A DNA stretch of 64,000 nt, from positions 1 to 64,000 of the forward strand of contig OZ257249.1 in NCBI GenBank assembly GCA_965279565.1. The letters are read 5' to 3'. The notes under the pieces are model-generated. The model made no database searches. It saw nothing but the letters and a program-made list of their open reading frames with translations, and was not told the DNA's origin. Of the stretch, positions 42,521 through 51,306 are shown one piece after another. Made by a program: the position numbers and the translations under genes. The stretch comes from Tagaea sp965279565. Lineage in GTDB: Bacteria > Pseudomonadota > Alphaproteobacteria > CACIAM-22H2. Numbering within the stretch: the first letter of the stretch is position 1; every line of letters starts with the position of its first letter.

Positions 42521-43059
42521 GCAAGCTCGTCGCCGCGGCCGGGCTGGCGCTGGCGCTGCTTGCGGCACCGGCGGCGGCTTTCGACCGGGACGACGAGTTC
42601 GAGCGCGGCGTTTCGGCCTTCCGCGCGGAGGACTACGAGGGTGCTTGGTTCCGCTTCTGGGGGCTTGCGCGCTCGGGCGATCCGGAATCGCAGTTCAATC
42701 TCGGCCAGCTCTACCGGCAGGGGCGCGGCATCCAGCGCGACATGGTCCAGGCGCGCCGATGGTACGAGCGCGCGGCCGAGCGCGGCTACGGTCCGGCCCA
42801 GTTCCAGCTCGGCGTCCTGTGGGAACGCGGCGACGGCGTGCCGCCCGACCCGGTCGAGGCGCGAAGCTGGTACGCAAGGGCCGCGGCACAGGGCATCGAA
42901 CCCGCGCGCACGGCGCTTGAACGGCTCGACTCGCTTGCCGCCGGCCGCGGCCGGCCGCTCGACGATCCCGCGATCAGCGCCGCACCGCCGGCGCGCGCGG
43001 CCGGGCGGCCGAATCCGCCGGCGGCCCCGCCGCGTTCGCCGGTGCCGCCGAAAGAGTGA
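42517..43059 (+). CDS. Periplasmic Sel1-repeat protein, start codon not identifiable
   Basis: The frame codes a clear signal peptide (GKLVAAAGLALALLAAPAAA, cleaved before FDRDDEF), then Sel1 repeats (WFRFWGLARSGDPESQFNLGQLY, ARRWYERAAERGYGPAQFQLG, ARSWYARAAAQG) and a Pro/Ala-rich tail, about 180 residues in all. Sel1 proteins are helical scaffolds for protein partners. There is no ATG, GTG or TTG in this frame between 42245 and the signal peptide; the first ATG is inside a repeat. The start given (42517) only marks where the frame overlaps the RHH stop codon. A rare start (for example ATC at 42496), a frameshift or a decayed start are possible. The 3' end overlaps the convergent AsmA gene by 86 bases. 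Confidence 0.65.
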   Translation, partial: LGKLVAAAGLALALLAAPAAAFDRDDEFERGVSAFRAEDYEGAWFRFWGLARSGDPESQFNLGQLYRQGRGIQRDMVQARRWYERAAERGYGPAQFQLGVLWERGDGVPPDPVEARSWYARAAAQGIEPARTALERLDSLAAGRGRPLDDPAISAAPPARAAGRPNPPAAPPRSPVPPKE

Positions 43060-45103
43060 CGTTCGCCCGGCCGGGCGGCCCGGACAGCCCGAGCCGCGGA
43101 ACGATCACCGCTCCCGGTGCGGCAAGTGCCGCCGACAGGTCCATGCGCCAGGCGGAAATGTCGAACAGGCCGGCGATGTCGAGTGCACCACCCGCCGCGG
43201 ACAGGCGCGTGTCGGCGGTGCGCGCACGCCCGCGCTCGATCTGCCACGTCCCCTTCGCACCGGTGAACGCGCTTCGCCCGCCGCGCGCGAGCCGGCGGCC
43301 GAGTTCGGCCAGATCGGGCGTTCGCACCGCCATCAGGCCGGGAAGATCGATCCCCTCGATCGTGCCGCCGGGCGAGTCGAGTTCCAGGGAGCCTGCAAGA
43401 TCGCCGGCGAGCGCCGACGCATGCGCGCCGCCCGACATCAGCCGGCCGGAGAGGGAGACCGGCCCGCGCAGAAATCCCGGCGCGCCGAACGCCGGGAGCA
43501 GCCGCGCCCAGTCGGCACCGGCAAGCGCGAACTTCACGTCGAAACGCGGCTGAGCGCCGGGTGCACGGCCCGAATCCACGCGCCCGCTCGCCGAAAGCGC
43601 GCCGCCATGGAGACTGCCGGTGAGGCCGCGTATGTCGAGCCCCGTCTCGTCATGCGCGGCGACGAGACGCGCATCGCCGATCGTCAGCGCGTCGAAGACC
43701 AGTTCGCGCGCCGCGAGCGTCAGGTCGACCGGCACGCCGCCGAGGAGATCGAGCCGGATCGGCGTGCGCGCCCAGCCGCCCGGGCCCGGCTCCGGCGGCG
43801 CCGCGGCGGCCGCGGCGCGCGCGGTCTGGCTGCGCGTCAGCAGCGGTCCGCGCACGGGCGGTGCGCGCAGCGGCCGGCCGAGGAACGGGTCGAGCACGAC
43901 GCGCTCGCCCGCCAGCGAGATGGCCACCCGGCCATCGTCGCGCCACGCGACGTCGCCGCCGAGGCGTTGCCCCGCGACGGCAAGCTCGAACGGGCCGATC
44001 CGCAACGAGGGTGCCGTCGCATCGACCGATATGGCCCCGCGCAGCGCGAGGCTGCCCAGATGCCGCTCGACCGGCGCACCGAGAGCCGCGAGAAATCGCG
44101 CCGCGTCGGGGGCCTGGATGTCGAGCATGCCATCGCGCACGCGCAGGTTCGCCTCGCCGATCGAGCGCACCGCGAATTCGTCGATGACGATGCGGCCCGC
44201 TTCGCGCGCGGCAACAAGGATGATTCCCTGCGCGTCGCCGGCCGCCCAGGCCAGCCGGCCGATCCGCACCCGCAGGTCGACATCGCCCGCGAACGCGCCG
44301 GCATTGCGCGCCACCAGTGCGGCAAGATCGGAGAGCAGGATATCGTCGATGCGCAGGTCGAGCGACGTGCGCTGCGCGTCGCGCCGCGCCGATCCGGCCG
44401 CGACCAGCTTCGGCGTGCGGATCTCGAACTGCGCGACGTCGATCTCGTTGTTGCCGGCCCGCAGTTCGGCACGCGCGGTGCCGCCGCCATCCGGCTCCGC
44501 CTCCAGCGTTCCATCGAATGCCATCTCGGCGGGGAGCAGGCGTCCGGACAGGCGAACGCCCGGCGCGGCCTTTTCCGCGACATCGAGTGCGATGGCCGCA
44601 AGTCCGTCTTCGTAGCGGGCCGACCCGGCAAGCACGTGTCCGTCCCACGCGATCTCCAGCGCCTGGATTCCGCCCGCCGCCGGGCGACCGGCGATCTTCA
44701 GCGGCTGGCCGGCCAGAGTCGCATCGAGCGTCAGCCGGCCATCCGCCGGATCGAGCCGGGCGACAATGCCTGCACTCTCGAACCGCAAATCCCCGCCGCG
44801 CGATGCCACGCGTCCGGCGCGCCCGAGGAACCGGGCACGCGCATCGAAACTCTCGCCCGTCGCGACGATGCCCTCAAGCCGGCCGAGCCCGGCGATCTCG
44901 ATTGCCGGCACTTCCAGCCGCAGCGGCCAGGCCCATGCGAAACGGGCGCCGCCGGTCGCCGCCGCAGGCAGGCCGAGCCTTCCGGAAATCCGCCCGGCCA
45001 ATGAAGCGGCCGCCTCGTCGGCATCCGGGCGCAGTGCCGCCCCGCCCGCCAGCAGGGCAAGCGCCACTCCGATCGCCGCCATCGTTCCGGATTTGGGTCG
45101 CAT
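42974..45103 (-). CDS. AsmA-like membrane protein
   Basis: A 709-residue protein with an N-terminal membrane/signal segment (about residues 7-25) and long stretches of beta-strand repeats rich in Gly, Ala and Arg. The AsmA_2-like C-terminal half includes GLDIRGLTGSLHGGALSASGRVDSG and DFELDSPGG-like sequence. AsmA proteins are thought to bridge the envelope and move phospholipids to the outer membrane. The Pro/Ala-rich tail overlaps the Sel1 gene. ATG at 45103; it diverges from terC by about 130 bases. No sign of a frame break. Confidence 0.85.
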   Translation of the reverse strand: MRPKSGTMAAIGVALALLAGGAALRPDADEAAASLAGRISGRLGLPAAATGGARFAWAWPLRLEVPAIEIAGLGRLEGIVATGESFDARARFLGRAGRVASRGGDLRFESAGIVARLDPADGRLTLDATLAGQPLKIAGRPAAGGIQALEIAWDGHVLAGSARYEDGLAAIALDVAEKAAPGVRLSGRLLPAEMAFDGTLEAEPDGGGTARAELRAGNNEIDVAQFEIRTPKLVAAGSARRDAQRTSLDLRIDDILLSDLAALVARNAGAFAGDVDLRVRIGRLAWAAGDAQGIILVAAREAGRIVIDEFAVRSIGEANLRVRDGMLDIQAPDAARFLAALGAPVERHLGSLALRGAISVDATAPSLRIGPFELAVAGQRLGGDVAWRDDGRVAISLAGERVVLDPFLGRPLRAPPVRGPLLTRSQTARAAAAAAPPEPGPGGWARTPIRLDLLGGVPVDLTLAARELVFDALTIGDARLVAAHDETGLDIRGLTGSLHGGALSASGRVDSGRAPGAQPRFDVKFALAGADWARLLPAFGAPGFLRGPVSLSGRLMSGGAHASALAGDLAGSLELDSPGGTIEGIDLPGLMAVRTPDLAELGRRLARGGRSAFTGAKGTWQIERGRARTADTRLSAAGGALDIAGLFDISAWRMDLSAALAAPGAVIVPRLGLSGPPGRANVTLSAAPANAAGPPADSAARPRAPAVRR

Positions 45104-45233
45104 TATTCGATCCTTGCCGCATTCTTCCGTCTGGCGCCACCGCGACCGGCACCCTATCTATTGGAATTCCGGCCCGGTCCCGTGCTATCGAGCCGGATCG
45201 CCGACCTGTTGCATTGCGAAAGGGCGCATCCCC

Positions 45234-45881
45234 ATGCTCGAAGAAATCATCGCCTCGATCACGCCGGAAGCGCTCGTCGCCCTGGGCACCGTCATCATGA
45301 TCGACCTTGTCCTTGCCGGCGACAATGCGGTCGTGATCGGCATGGCGGCGGCGGGCCTTCCCGCCGAGCAGCGCAACCGCGTGCTGATGATCGGCATCGT
45401 CGCCGCGACGGTGCTGCGCATCCTGTTCGCGAGCGTGACGACCCAGCTTCTGGCGATCGTCGGCCTGCTCTTCGCCGGCGGCGTGCTGCTGCTGTGGGTG
45501 TCCTGGAAGCTCTGGCGCGAGATCCGCGAACAGGGCCGCCACGACGAGGCGGAAGGCGAGAAGGTGCTCGAGGGCGAAGCCGTCGAAGCGCCGCGCAAGA
45601 CGTTCCGGCAGGCGGTCATCCAGATCATCGTCGCCGACGTCTCGATGTCGCTCGACAACGTGCTGGCCGTCGCCGGCGCGTCGCGCGACCATCCCTACGT
45701 CCTAATCTTCGGCCTCGCGGTCTCGGTTGTGCTGATGGGTGCGGCCGCCGCCCTCATCGCCAAGGCGCTCCAGAATCACCGCTGGATCGCCTATGTCGGC
45801 CTGGCGCTGATCCTCTACGTGGCGCTCAAGATGATGTGGGACGGCGGACACGAGGTCCTGACCGTCGCCGGCATGGGCTAG
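45234..45881 (+). CDS. TerC/YjbE-family membrane protein (probable metal exporter)
   Basis: The 215-residue integral membrane protein has about six to seven hydrophobic segments and the two family motifs with paired acidic residues, DLVLAGDNAVVIGMA near residue 25 and DVSMSLDNVLAVAGAS near 137. A hydrophilic loop rich in Glu lies at about 100-120. TerC-like proteins are linked to manganese export or loading of exported metalloenzymes; the name comes from tellurite resistance. The ATG at 45234 is chosen; no yybP-ykoY-like leader is visible. Its stop overlaps that of the convergent hydratase by four bases. Confidence 0.9.
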   Translation: MLEEIIASITPEALVALGTVIMIDLVLAGDNAVVIGMAAAGLPAEQRNRVLMIGIVAATVLRILFASVTTQLLAIVGLLFAGGVLLLWVSWKLWREIREQGRHDEAEGEKVLEGEAVEAPRKTFRQAVIQIIVADVSMSLDNVLAVAGASRDHPYVLIFGLAVSVVLMGAAAALIAKALQNHRWIAYVGLALILYVALKMMWDGGHEVLTVAGMG

Positions 45882-46669
45882 ACGAAGGCGAAGGCGACTT
45901 TCCCGAAGGGACCGAAGTCGCACGATACCTTGTCGCCCGGCTGCGCGCGGTGGAAGCCGGTGCAGGTTCCGGTCGTGACGATCTCGCCTGCCTCCAGCCC
46001 CGCCTTCGTCGACGGATTGTTGGCGAGCCAGCGCAGCGCTTCGAGCGGATGGCCGAGCGCGTCCCCGCCCTTGCCCTTGCCGACGACCTTGCCGCCAGCG
46101 CGCATCGTCACGCCGAGTGCGGCCAGATCGGCCCGCCGCCATCCCTTCGCCGGCGGGCCGACGACGAGCGCGCCGTTGGCCCCCAGATCGGCGACGATCT
46201 CGGGCAGCGTGATCTTGAGCCAGTCGGCATAGCGGCTGTCGATGATCTCGATCGCCGGATGCAGGTCGGCGACGGCGGCAGCGACCTCGACGCGCGAATA
46301 GGGCTTCTTGCGCGGGCGCAGGTCCTTGCCGAGCACGAAGGCGAATTCGCCCTCCAGCCCGCGCATCGGATAGCTGTGGCTCGGGATGTTCGTCCCGCTG
46401 GCGAAGCAGCGCGGCAGGAAGACGCGGCCCGCGAACGGCCCGTCGGATTTCAGGATCTTGCGGGCAGCCTCGCTCGTGCAGCCGATCTTCCAGCCGGCGG
46501 TCTCGATCGCCAGCGTCTCGACGAGTTTCGTCTGCACGGCATAGGCCTCGGCCAGCGTGCGCGGCCGGCACGCCTCGGGGATCCGGTCGAGCTTCGCGCC
46601 GATCGAGAACGCCTCGACCAGCAGGTCGACCGCAGGTGCTGTACGCGCGGCCCCGCCTTTCGCTGCCAT
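45878..46669 (-). CDS. 2-keto-4-pentenoate hydratase-like protein (FAH superfamily)
   Basis: The 263-residue protein is of the MhpD/FAH type. Motifs seen are WKIGCTSEAARKIL, the metal-binding EGEFAFVLGKDL (with Glu ligands), HPAIEIIDSRYADW and NGALVVGPPAKGW. Members hydrate 2-oxopent-4-enoate-like products of aromatic meta-cleavage or decarboxylate oxaloacetate-type acids. The start at 46669 overlaps the stop of the TRAP large permease gene by one base (TGATG), so the enzyme is made with the transporter and probably acts on its imported substrate or a derivative. The exact substrate is unknown. Confidence 0.87.
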   Translation of the reverse strand: MAAKGGAARTAPAVDLLVEAFSIGAKLDRIPEACRPRTLAEAYAVQTKLVETLAIETAGWKIGCTSEAARKILKSDGPFAGRVFLPRCFASGTNIPSHSYPMRGLEGEFAFVLGKDLRPRKKPYSRVEVAAAVADLHPAIEIIDSRYADWLKITLPEIVADLGANGALVVGPPAKGWRRADLAALGVTMRAGGKVVGKGKGGDALGHPLEALRWLANNPSTKAGLEAGEIVTTGTCTGFHRAQPGDKVSCDFGPFGKVAFAFV

Positions 46670-48423
46670 CAGCTGGCCGCCCCGTAGAGGAAGTTGGGCA
46701 GCCACAGCGTCATGCCCGGCCACGCATACATGATCGCCATGCAGACGATGACGATCAGCATATAAGGCATCATGCCCGCGAAGATCTGGTTGAGGGTCAC
46801 GTGCTTGGGCGCCACGCCCTTCAGGTAAAAGGCAGACATCGCCACCGGCGGCGACAGGAACGCCGCCTGCAGGTTCACGAACACCAGCACGCCCCACAGG
46901 ACCGGGTCGATGCTGAAATGCTTCAGCATCGGCAGGAAGATCGGCACGAAGATCACGATGATCTCGGTCCATTCCAGCGGCCAGCCGAGCACGAAGATGA
47001 TCGCCTGCGACAGCAGCATGAACTGCAGCGGCGACATGTCGAGCGACAGGACCCAGCGTTCGAGCAGCGCCTGCCCGCCGAGGATCGCGAACACGCCCGA
47101 GAACAGCGCCGAGCCGACGAACAGCCAGCACACCATCGCGGTCGTCTTGGCGGTGAGGAAGACCGCCTCCTTCGTGCGCTTCAGGTCGAGCGTGCGCGCC
47201 GAAAGCGCCAGGATGAAGGCGCCGGCCGCACCCACCGCCGCCGATTCCGTCGCCGTCGTGATGCCGAACAGGATCGCGACCAGCACGACGACCGTCAGGA
47301 TGCCCAGCGGCATGATCGACGTCGTCAGGAGCTTGACGACGACGAGCCTGTCGGCCGCCATGCGCAGGTAATAGCGGATCATGACGAACGCCGAGAGCGC
47401 CACCGCGATCCCGAACCACAGGAAGAAGCCTTCCGGCGCGCCGCGCACGCCCGCATCGTCGACCGTGTCGTCGTCGACGCCGAGCTGCTCGAGCGCTGCG
47501 ACACCTTCGTCCACGGCCGCCAGATTCTGCGGGTGGATCACGACGTACCACCAGACCAGCCACAGCGTGCCGCCGACGAGGATGAGCGGAACCAGCGAAT
47601 AGAGGAAATGGGCAAACAGCACCCGCCGGTCGACCGGGCGGCCGTCGGCGCTGAGCGATGCGGCCTTTGCCGGCGAGACGAGCGCCTTGAGGAACGCCAG
47701 CGGCATGTTGGCCGAGTAACGCTGCGAGATCGCCGCGAGCCAGTCCGGCACGGGAACCCGCCGCTCGGATTCCGGCAGCACGGGCGCGATGCGCGGATTG
47801 AGCAGCGCCCAGCCGATCACGTAGGCGACATAGAGCAGCGCCAGGAAGAAGCCCGGGAACATCGCGGCGGCATAGAGCTTGACGACCGACTGCCCGGCCA
47901 CGGCCGCATAGACGATGATCATGACCGACGGCGGGATCAGGATGCCGAGCGTGCCGCCGGCCGTGATGACGCCGGAGGCGAGCTTCACATCGTAGCCCGC
48001 CCGCAGCATCGGGTTGAGCGCGATGACGCCCATCAGCACGACGACGGCCCCCACCAGCCCACTCGCGATACCCCAGAAAGTGCATACGATAAGCGTGGCG
48101 ACCGCGAGCGCCGCCGGCACGTTCCGGAAGGCGAGCTGGATCGAATAGAACATCTTGTCGACCAGCGCGCCGCGTTCCATCACGTATCCCATCAGCACGA
48201 ACAGCGGGATCGAGATGAGCACGTCGTTAGTCATGGCGCCGTAGGTGCGCTGGACCATCAGGCTGAACACGAGATTGTCGGAAAACGCCTGGCCGGACTT
48301 GAAATAGGCGATGAAGCCGAAAAAGATGCCGAGCCCCATCAGCGTGAACGCGGTGGGGAATCCCATCATGATCACGACCACGATGAGGGCGAGCATCAGG
48401 AGCCCGAGCGAGGGATCGCTCAT
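46669..48423 (-). CDS. TRAP transporter large permease subunit
   Basis: The 584-residue inner-membrane protein catalyses sodium-linked uptake of organic acids with DctQ and the binding protein. Family motifs are FFIPLFVLMGYVMERG-like (here ISIPLFVLMGYV), a TAGGTLGILIPPSVMIIVYA segment near residue 140 and GWPLEWTEIIVIFVPIFLP near the end. It is about 150 residues longer than typical DctM, because of an inserted part at about 200-350 with two more helices; this is usual for the mannitol/chloroaromatic-type TRAP group. Start overlaps the DctQ stop by one base. Confidence 0.94.
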   Translation of the reverse strand: MSDPSLGLLMLALIVVVIMMGFPTAFTLMGLGIFFGFIAYFKSGQAFSDNLVFSLMVQRTYGAMTNDVLISIPLFVLMGYVMERGALVDKMFYSIQLAFRNVPAALAVATLIVCTFWGIASGLVGAVVVLMGVIALNPMLRAGYDVKLASGVITAGGTLGILIPPSVMIIVYAAVAGQSVVKLYAAAMFPGFFLALLYVAYVIGWALLNPRIAPVLPESERRVPVPDWLAAISQRYSANMPLAFLKALVSPAKAASLSADGRPVDRRVLFAHFLYSLVPLILVGGTLWLVWWYVVIHPQNLAAVDEGVAALEQLGVDDDTVDDAGVRGAPEGFFLWFGIAVALSAFVMIRYYLRMAADRLVVVKLLTTSIMPLGILTVVVLVAILFGITTATESAAVGAAGAFILALSARTLDLKRTKEAVFLTAKTTAMVCWLFVGSALFSGVFAILGGQALLERWVLSLDMSPLQFMLLSQAIIFVLGWPLEWTEIIVIFVPIFLPMLKHFSIDPVLWGVLVFVNLQAAFLSPPVAMSAFYLKGVAPKHVTLNQIFAGMMPYMLIVIVCMAIMYAWPGMTLWLPNFLYGAAS

Positions 48424-49088
48424 CAGGCGCTCTCCCCGCCGCGGCCGCGCTGGCGCGCGGCCTCGTCGATGTCATGGACATGCTCGATCGCCATCTTCCG
48501 GGCTTCCTCGTCGACATGCTCGCTGGCCGCAAGCTGCTCCTCGATCACGTCGGTCTCCGCGACATCCTTGAGGCGGCTGGGCCACGCACCGGTCTGCAGG
48601 CACACGACGCAGCGCACGATCTCGGCGATGCCCTGAAGCAGCACCAGCGCGCCGGCGACCGGGATGACGGTCTTGAAATGGTAGATCGGCGGCCCGTTGG
48701 CCGTGACGTTCGAGTGCTCGCCGATGCGCCAGGAATCGCCCGCATAGGACCAGCCCGCATAGACGAGTGCGGCGATCCCCGGCAGGAAGAAGACGACATA
48801 GAGGACGAGATCGAGCGTGGCCTGCGTGCGCGGGCGCATCGAGCTGTAGAGGAAGTCGCCGCGCACATGCGCGTTCTGCGCGAGCGTGTAAGCGCCGCAC
48901 AGCATGAACACGCTGCCGTAAAGCATGTTGTTCGCGTCGAAGATCCAGGCGGTCGGCGCGTTCAGGATGTAGCGCTTAAAGACCTCGACGCAGACCATCA
49001 GCATCAGCCCGACCACGAGCCATGCCGCGGTCTTGCCGACCCAGGTGCTGATGCCGTCGATGGTGTGGAGGAAGCGCTGGATCGTCAT
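48423..49088 (-). CDS. TRAP transporter small permease subunit
   Basis: The 221-residue membrane protein has four hydrophobic segments (about residues 15-40, 50-75, 95-120 and 145-170), including the WIFDANNMLYGSVFMLCGAYTL motif typical of the chloroaromatic-type subgroup. The C-terminal 55 residues are hydrophilic, Glu/Asp/Arg-rich, longer than usual. The start MTIQRFLHTID at 49088 is chosen, since earlier codons overlap a terminator region. It couples to the large subunit gene at its stop. Confidence 0.92.
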   Translation of the reverse strand: MTIQRFLHTIDGISTWVGKTAAWLVVGLMLMVCVEVFKRYILNAPTAWIFDANNMLYGSVFMLCGAYTLAQNAHVRGDFLYSSMRPRTQATLDLVLYVVFFLPGIAALVYAGWSYAGDSWRIGEHSNVTANGPPIYHFKTVIPVAGALVLLQGIAEIVRCVVCLQTGAWPSRLKDVAETDVIEEQLAASEHVDEEARKMAIEHVHDIDEAARQRGRGGESA

Positions 49089-49127
49089 CGTTGGTGGCCG
49101 AAGTCTATCGGATCGGGCGGCAAAGAA

Positions 49128-49159
49128 AAAGTCCACCTGCGTTACCGCAGGTGGACTTT
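49128..49159 (-). terminator. Hairpin between the TRAP binding-protein and permease genes
   Basis: AAAGTCCACCTGCG (49128-49141) and its exact complement CGCAGGTGGACTTT (49146-49159) form a 14-base-pair stem with a four-base loop; on the minus strand a TTTTTC tail follows. It lies about 20 bases after the binding-protein stop and 40 before the DctQ start, so it probably cuts down permease transcription relative to the binding protein. Confidence 0.85.
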
Positions 49160-49178
49160 CCCGTCGACCGGTCCCGGC

Positions 49179-50315
49179 TCAGGTGCGCTTCACGCCCTTG
49201 GCGCCGAAATAGTGGTCGTAGGCCATCTTGCGGTTGACGACCGTGTCCTGCTCCCAGCGCGTGGCGCGGCGGGCGAAGGCGACCTGCGAGTCGAGGATCT
49301 CCTTGAAGAGGGCGTTTTCGCCCGACTTCTTGGCGACGACGTCGTCGTAGATCTCGAGCTGGCGCTTGAGGATCGCATCCGGCGTCTTGTAGAAGCGCAC
49401 GCGGTCCTTGGTGCGCATTTCGTCGTAGTCCTTCGAGTAGCGGTCGACCGCCTTCCACGACATGTCGGCCGAAGCCGCCTCGACGGCGTTCTCGATGATC
49501 GACTTCATCTTGGCCGGCAGGGCGTCGAACTTCGTCTTGTTGAACGAGATCTCGAACTGCTCGGCGTTCTGGTGGTAGCTCTGCAGCATGCAGACCTTCG
49601 AGACGTCGGGGAAGCCGAGCACGCGGTCGGACGAAGCGTTGTTGAACTCGGCCGCGTCGAGCAGGCCGCGATCCATCGCCGAGACGATCTCGCCGCCCGG
49701 CAGCGCGTTGACGGCCACACCCATCCCGGTGAACACGTCGATCGAGATGCCGACGGTGCGGTACTTGAGGCCGGCGAGGTCGTCGGCCTTGGTGACCGGC
49801 TTCTTGAACCAGCCGAGCGGCTGCGTGGGCATCGGGCCGTAGGGGAACGACACGACGTTGGCGTTGATCGAGGCGTAGAGCTTGGCAAGGAGCTGCTTGC
49901 CGCCGCCGTACTTGTGCCAGGACAGCAGCATGTTGGCGTCCATCGCGTAGCCGGGGCCCGAACCCCAGAGTGCCAGCGCCGTCTGCTTGCCGTAGTGATA
50001 GACGAGCACGCCGTGGCCACCGTCGAGCGTGCCGCTCGACACGGCTTCGAGCAGGCCGAAGGCCGGGACGACCGCACCGGCCGGCAGCACTTCGATGCGC
50101 AGGTCGCCACCGGTCATGTCGTTGACCTTCTTGGCGAAGTCGAGCGCGTATTCGTGGAAGATGTCCTTGGCGGGCCAGGTGCTCTGCCAGCGCATGCTGA
50201 TCGGGCCCTGCGCCTTGACGACGTTCGGCGTCGCGACGGTCGCGGCGGCCGCAAGGGCGAGGCCGCCCTTGAGGAAGTTCCGGCGTGCCGGCGTTTTCGA
50301 TGCTGCTTTGCTCAT
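49179..50315 (-). CDS. TRAP transporter substrate-binding protein (DctP family)
   Basis: The 378-residue periplasmic protein begins with a Tat signal (SKAASKTPARRNFLKGG, twin Arg at about 12-13) cleaved after about residue 36. The mature part has the DctP fold, with WPAKDIFHEYALDFAKKVNDMTGG near the start and a domain of the TakP/FcbT1 kind (LLSWHKYGGGKQLLA, WFKKPVTKADDLAGLKYRTVG). Related proteins bind 2-oxo acids or chlorobenzoate. A GGGAGAG ribosome site precedes the ATG. It ends before a strong terminator hairpin; DctQ, DctM and the hydratase follow. Confidence 0.93.
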   Translation of the reverse strand: MSKAASKTPARRNFLKGGLALAAAATVATPNVVKAQGPISMRWQSTWPAKDIFHEYALDFAKKVNDMTGGDLRIEVLPAGAVVPAFGLLEAVSSGTLDGGHGVLVYHYGKQTALALWGSGPGYAMDANMLLSWHKYGGGKQLLAKLYASINANVVSFPYGPMPTQPLGWFKKPVTKADDLAGLKYRTVGISIDVFTGMGVAVNALPGGEIVSAMDRGLLDAAEFNNASSDRVLGFPDVSKVCMLQSYHQNAEQFEISFNKTKFDALPAKMKSIIENAVEAASADMSWKAVDRYSKDYDEMRTKDRVRFYKTPDAILKRQLEIYDDVVAKKSGENALFKEILDSQVAFARRATRWEQDTVVNRKMAYDHYFGAKGVKRT

Positions 50316-50481
50316 CGGTTTCTCTCCCTCGGTGATGCGCGATTATGGTTCGCGTTGGCGGCAAATATCGCCTATCCGGGACCTGATACCAAGCGATCTT
50401 GCGACGGGACCGGCAAGGCGATCAAGCCCCGAACGCCGGCCGATTTGTGGGCAGGTGCGGGAGCGTGCTATTGCCCGCGCC

Positions 50482-51306
50482 ATGCTCCCGCAGTTGCGAA
50501 ACGGAATTGCCGCAACCTATGCCGAACTTGGTGTCGCGCACGTTCCGGGCGTGCTCGACGCCGGGTGGGTCGCCCGGCTGGGTGCGGCCGTCGATCGGGC
50601 GATGGCCCGGCGCGCAAAACGTTCGGTCGAGTTCAACGCAGACGGCGAGCCCGGCCGTTTTTTCGGCGACATGTTCATGTGGCGGCGCGACCCGGATTTC
50701 CGGGCGGCCTTCTTCGAGACGCGGTGTGCGGCCCTCGCCGGCGAGGCGATGGGGGCCGACCGCGTCCACCTGTTCTACGACCAGATCTTCGCCAAGGAGC
50801 CGGGCACGCCGCGGCGCACGCCCTGGCACCAGGATTTCCCCTACTGGCCGGCGACCGGCGACATGTTCGCGACGGTCTATCTCGCCCTCGACCCGATCGA
50901 CGCGGAGAATGGCGGCGTGGAATACGTGGCCGGTTCGCACCGCTGGGGCGGCGACTACCGGCCCGCCCCGTTCCGCGCCGGCGGCGAAGGTGCGGCGCGC
51001 TACGACAACCCGGATTTCGAGACCGCCCCCGATATCGACGCGATGCGCGGCACGCTCGACCTGCGCCGCTACGATCTCGCCCCCGGCGACGCGGTCGTGT
51101 TCCACGGCAAGCTCGTCCACGGTGCGGGCGGCAATTCAAGCCCGACGCGCCGGCGGCGCACGCTCGCCCTGCGCTTCGCGGGCGACGACGTGCGCTGGCG
51201 CGAGGACGTGCCGACCTTCAAGGCCTTGCGCGACGCGAAGCTGAAGACCGGCGACGCGCTCGACGCGCGGGCGGACCTGTTCCCGGTGCTTTGGGAGCGG
51301 AGCTAG
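50482..51306 (+). CDS. Phytanoyl-CoA dioxygenase (PhyH) family protein
   Basis: The 274-residue protein is a probable non-heme Fe(II)/2-oxoglutarate dioxygenase. The double-stranded beta-helix has a His-x-Asp pair in TPWHQDFPYWP near residue 113 and the distal His in VVFHGKLVHGAGGNSSPTRRR (near 215), with an Arg after it for 2-oxoglutarate. The substrate is not known; family members hydroxylate fatty acyl-CoA, ectoine, antibiotics and others. It stands alone on the plus strand between the TRAP genes and an FAD oxidase, and its stop overlaps that of the oxidase by four bases. A start at 50482 is favoured by domain length. Confidence 0.82.
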   Translation: MLPQLRNGIAATYAELGVAHVPGVLDAGWVARLGAAVDRAMARRAKRSVEFNADGEPGRFFGDMFMWRRDPDFRAAFFETRCAALAGEAMGADRVHLFYDQIFAKEPGTPRRTPWHQDFPYWPATGDMFATVYLALDPIDAENGGVEYVAGSHRWGGDYRPAPFRAGGEGAARYDNPDFETAPDIDAMRGTLDLRRYDLAPGDAVVFHGKLVHGAGGNSSPTRRRRTLALRFAGDDVRWREDVPTFKALRDAKLKTGDALDARADLFPVLWERS

